A DNA stretch of 64,000 nucleotides from Micromonospora sp. M71_S20 (GTDB taxonomy: Bacteria; Actinomycetota; Actinomycetes; Mycobacteriales; Micromonosporaceae): the NCBI RefSeq assembly GCF_003664255.1, contig NZ_RCCV01000001.1, positions 1,054,001 to 1,118,000 on the forward strand, in the 5' to 3' direction. The notes below the pieces were generated by a model that was not told the DNA's origin, did no database searches, and worked only from the letters and a program-made list of their open reading frames with translations. A program made the translations under genes and the position numbers. Positions 63,801 through 64,000 of this stretch are shown piece by piece (within the stretch, counting starts at the first letter, position 1; each line of letters begins with the position of its first letter).

Positions 63801-64000
63801 AGCATGGGGTCCATCAGGTGGGAGTGGAAGGCGTGGGAGACGGTGAGGCGTTTCGTGCGGTGGCCCTGTGCGGCGAGTGCTTCGGCGGTGCTGAGGGTGG
63901 CGGTCTCGTCGCCGGAGAGGACGAGGTCGGTGGCGGTGTTGACGGCGGCGATGCCGACGGTGTCGGTGAGGTGGTCGGTGACCTGGTCCTCGGTGGCCTG
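60818..64000 (-). CDS. PksB: type I PKS, 3' end (partial AT-DH-KR-ACP)
   Basis: The frame is open to the window edge; the internal ATG at 63814 is not the start, since the AT sequence continues in frame to base 64000 ([11 protein letters not shown]). Visible: C-terminal half of an AT (HAFHSHLM: malonyl), DH ([12 protein letters not shown] and LLDAALH, intact), KR ([17 protein letters not shown] and Tyr present; B-type), ACP ([11 protein letters not shown]) and a C-terminal docking tail ending at TGA 60818-60820. Expected unit: C=C. Upstream modules lie outside the window, so the number of extensions between PksA and PksC is unknown. The AT end is nearly identical to PksA module 2. Confidence 0.92.
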   Translation of the reverse strand, partial: QATEDQVTDHLTDTVGIAAVNTATDLVLSGDETATLSTAEALAAQGHRTKRLTVSHAFHSHLMDPMLDDYRAVAASVIHRQPTIPVTSTLTGRPLTPTPDHWVEQVRHTVRFHDAITTLTTTCNVDTFLEIGPDTVLATAAATGDTTAIATMRRGQPEPATLVRAVAALHTHGVPVDWPTFFAGARATELPTYPFERQRYWVENAAATGAASRLGLADTEHPLLGAAVALPDFDGVVYTGRLSTGTHPWLADHVVAGAVLVPGAALVELAVHAADAVGCPVVEELTTVAPLVLPADGAVQLRLRVGEPDEQGRRTVEIHSRGEHTESWTAHATGLVTAEAVTAPDTVTEWPPADARPVDLTDAYDRLADSGYEYGRAFRGVTAVWERGDELFADVALPEADERFALHPALLDAALHAPLLADQAGTGSAVLPFSWQQVVLHATNAAALRVRIVPVESGWAITATDGTGAPVVSVGRLETRPVGALDARPGHHDSLYELTWTPVPAAGEQDRDVRVLDTTTFPPGPAPTDTPAGVRTVLHRVLDELTSWLAEPTGPRIVVRTRGAVALPGEDVTDLAGAAVWGFVRSVQAEHPDRVVLVDGDVVLADDEPQLVVRDGVPHAARLARATTADPVETDFGSGTVLVSGASGALGAVVARHLVAVHGVRDLLLVSRRGATAPGAAELAAELTASGASVRWAACDVADRDAVAALVAGRALSAVVHVAGVLDDGLLASLSPERLDRVLAPKVDAAWHLHEATAGTGLSAFVVFSSAAGVFGNAGQAAYSAANAFLDALVVRRRAAGLTGQSLAWGMWDGGMAGELTGAERQRLAQAGVRALPVDEGLRLFDAALTCAAPVLVPIGLDLGVVDGPLYRGLVRPRTRRAASTGSGLAARLAGRSGPECADLLLDLVRTNVATVLGHRDPDAVDPGRAFTELGFDSLAALELRNQLNAATGLRLPATLTFDRPNTRAVAELLYERLVPDTGGDGGLPEDEVRRILLAIPLSRLRDAGLMDSLLELGGVRVAAAEPDAAPSGSIDDMDADALISMALADLGEATTEAGS
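63502..64000 (-). repeat. AT segment almost identical to PksA module 2 AT
   Basis: Inverted partner of 24298-24796. The match is still running at the window edge, so the real repeat is longer than 499 bases. Confidence 0.88.

Overview
This window is high-GC DNA (codon third positions almost all G or C, many GTG starts) from an actinomycete. Its general style suggests Micromonosporaceae, but no rRNA or housekeeping gene is present to confirm this. Nearly all of it is one hybrid type I polyketide synthase / nonribosomal peptide synthetase (PKS/NRPS) cluster that continues past position 64000.

Layout. Positions 1-2730 (minus strand): a DrrA-type ABC ATPase cut by the window edge, an amidase-signature hydrolase, and the decayed remnant of a beta-propeller gene. 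Positions 2961-11415 (plus strand): an ABC ATPase/permease pair, a Cys-type alpha/beta-hydrolase resembling the NcmC/TrdC/SlgL Dieckmann cyclases, an NRPS A-T protein with an Asn-like specificity code, an NRPS C-A*-T protein whose A domain is dead, and an AsnO-like asparagine beta-hydroxylase. Positions 11416-12264 are non-coding, with a GC-rich tandem repeat and a direct-repeat operator candidate. Positions 12265-27489 (plus): a SARP activator, a P450, and PksA (loading didomain plus two modules). Two terminators of opposite orientation follow at 27493-27658. Positions 27666-30247 (minus): a ferredoxin, an intact FG-GAP beta-propeller protein and an FMN-dependent alpha-hydroxy-acid oxidase. 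Positions 30303-64000 (minus): PksE, PksD, PksC and the 3' end of PksB. The names PksA-PksE are local labels used only here.

How the genes work together (inference). PksA starts the chain with an acyl-CoA-ligase-like loading module and extends it twice. PksB (mostly outside the window), PksC, PksD and PksE continue in the order of transcription. The last PksE module has no functional KR and no thioesterase follows it, so the chain should arrive as a beta-ketoacyl-ACP. The A-T protein supplies Asn or 3-hydroxy-Asn, the C-A*-T protein forms the amide, and the Cys-Asp-His cyclase would release the beta-ketoacyl-aminoacyl thioester by Dieckmann condensation as a 3-acyltetramic acid. The visible modules predict a partly polyene, methyl-branched acyl chain. 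P450/ferredoxin, the FMN oxidase and the beta-propeller protein are candidate tailoring or cyclising factors. The ABC transporters probably export the product.

The most unusual points are: an Asn-derived tetramate assembly line; a CoL-pseudoKR-ACP loader that lacks the A10 lysine; an extender AT with an LGAH motif; a beta-propeller gene with a truncated paralogue sharing its promoter; and near-identical AT segments spread over distant PKS genes.
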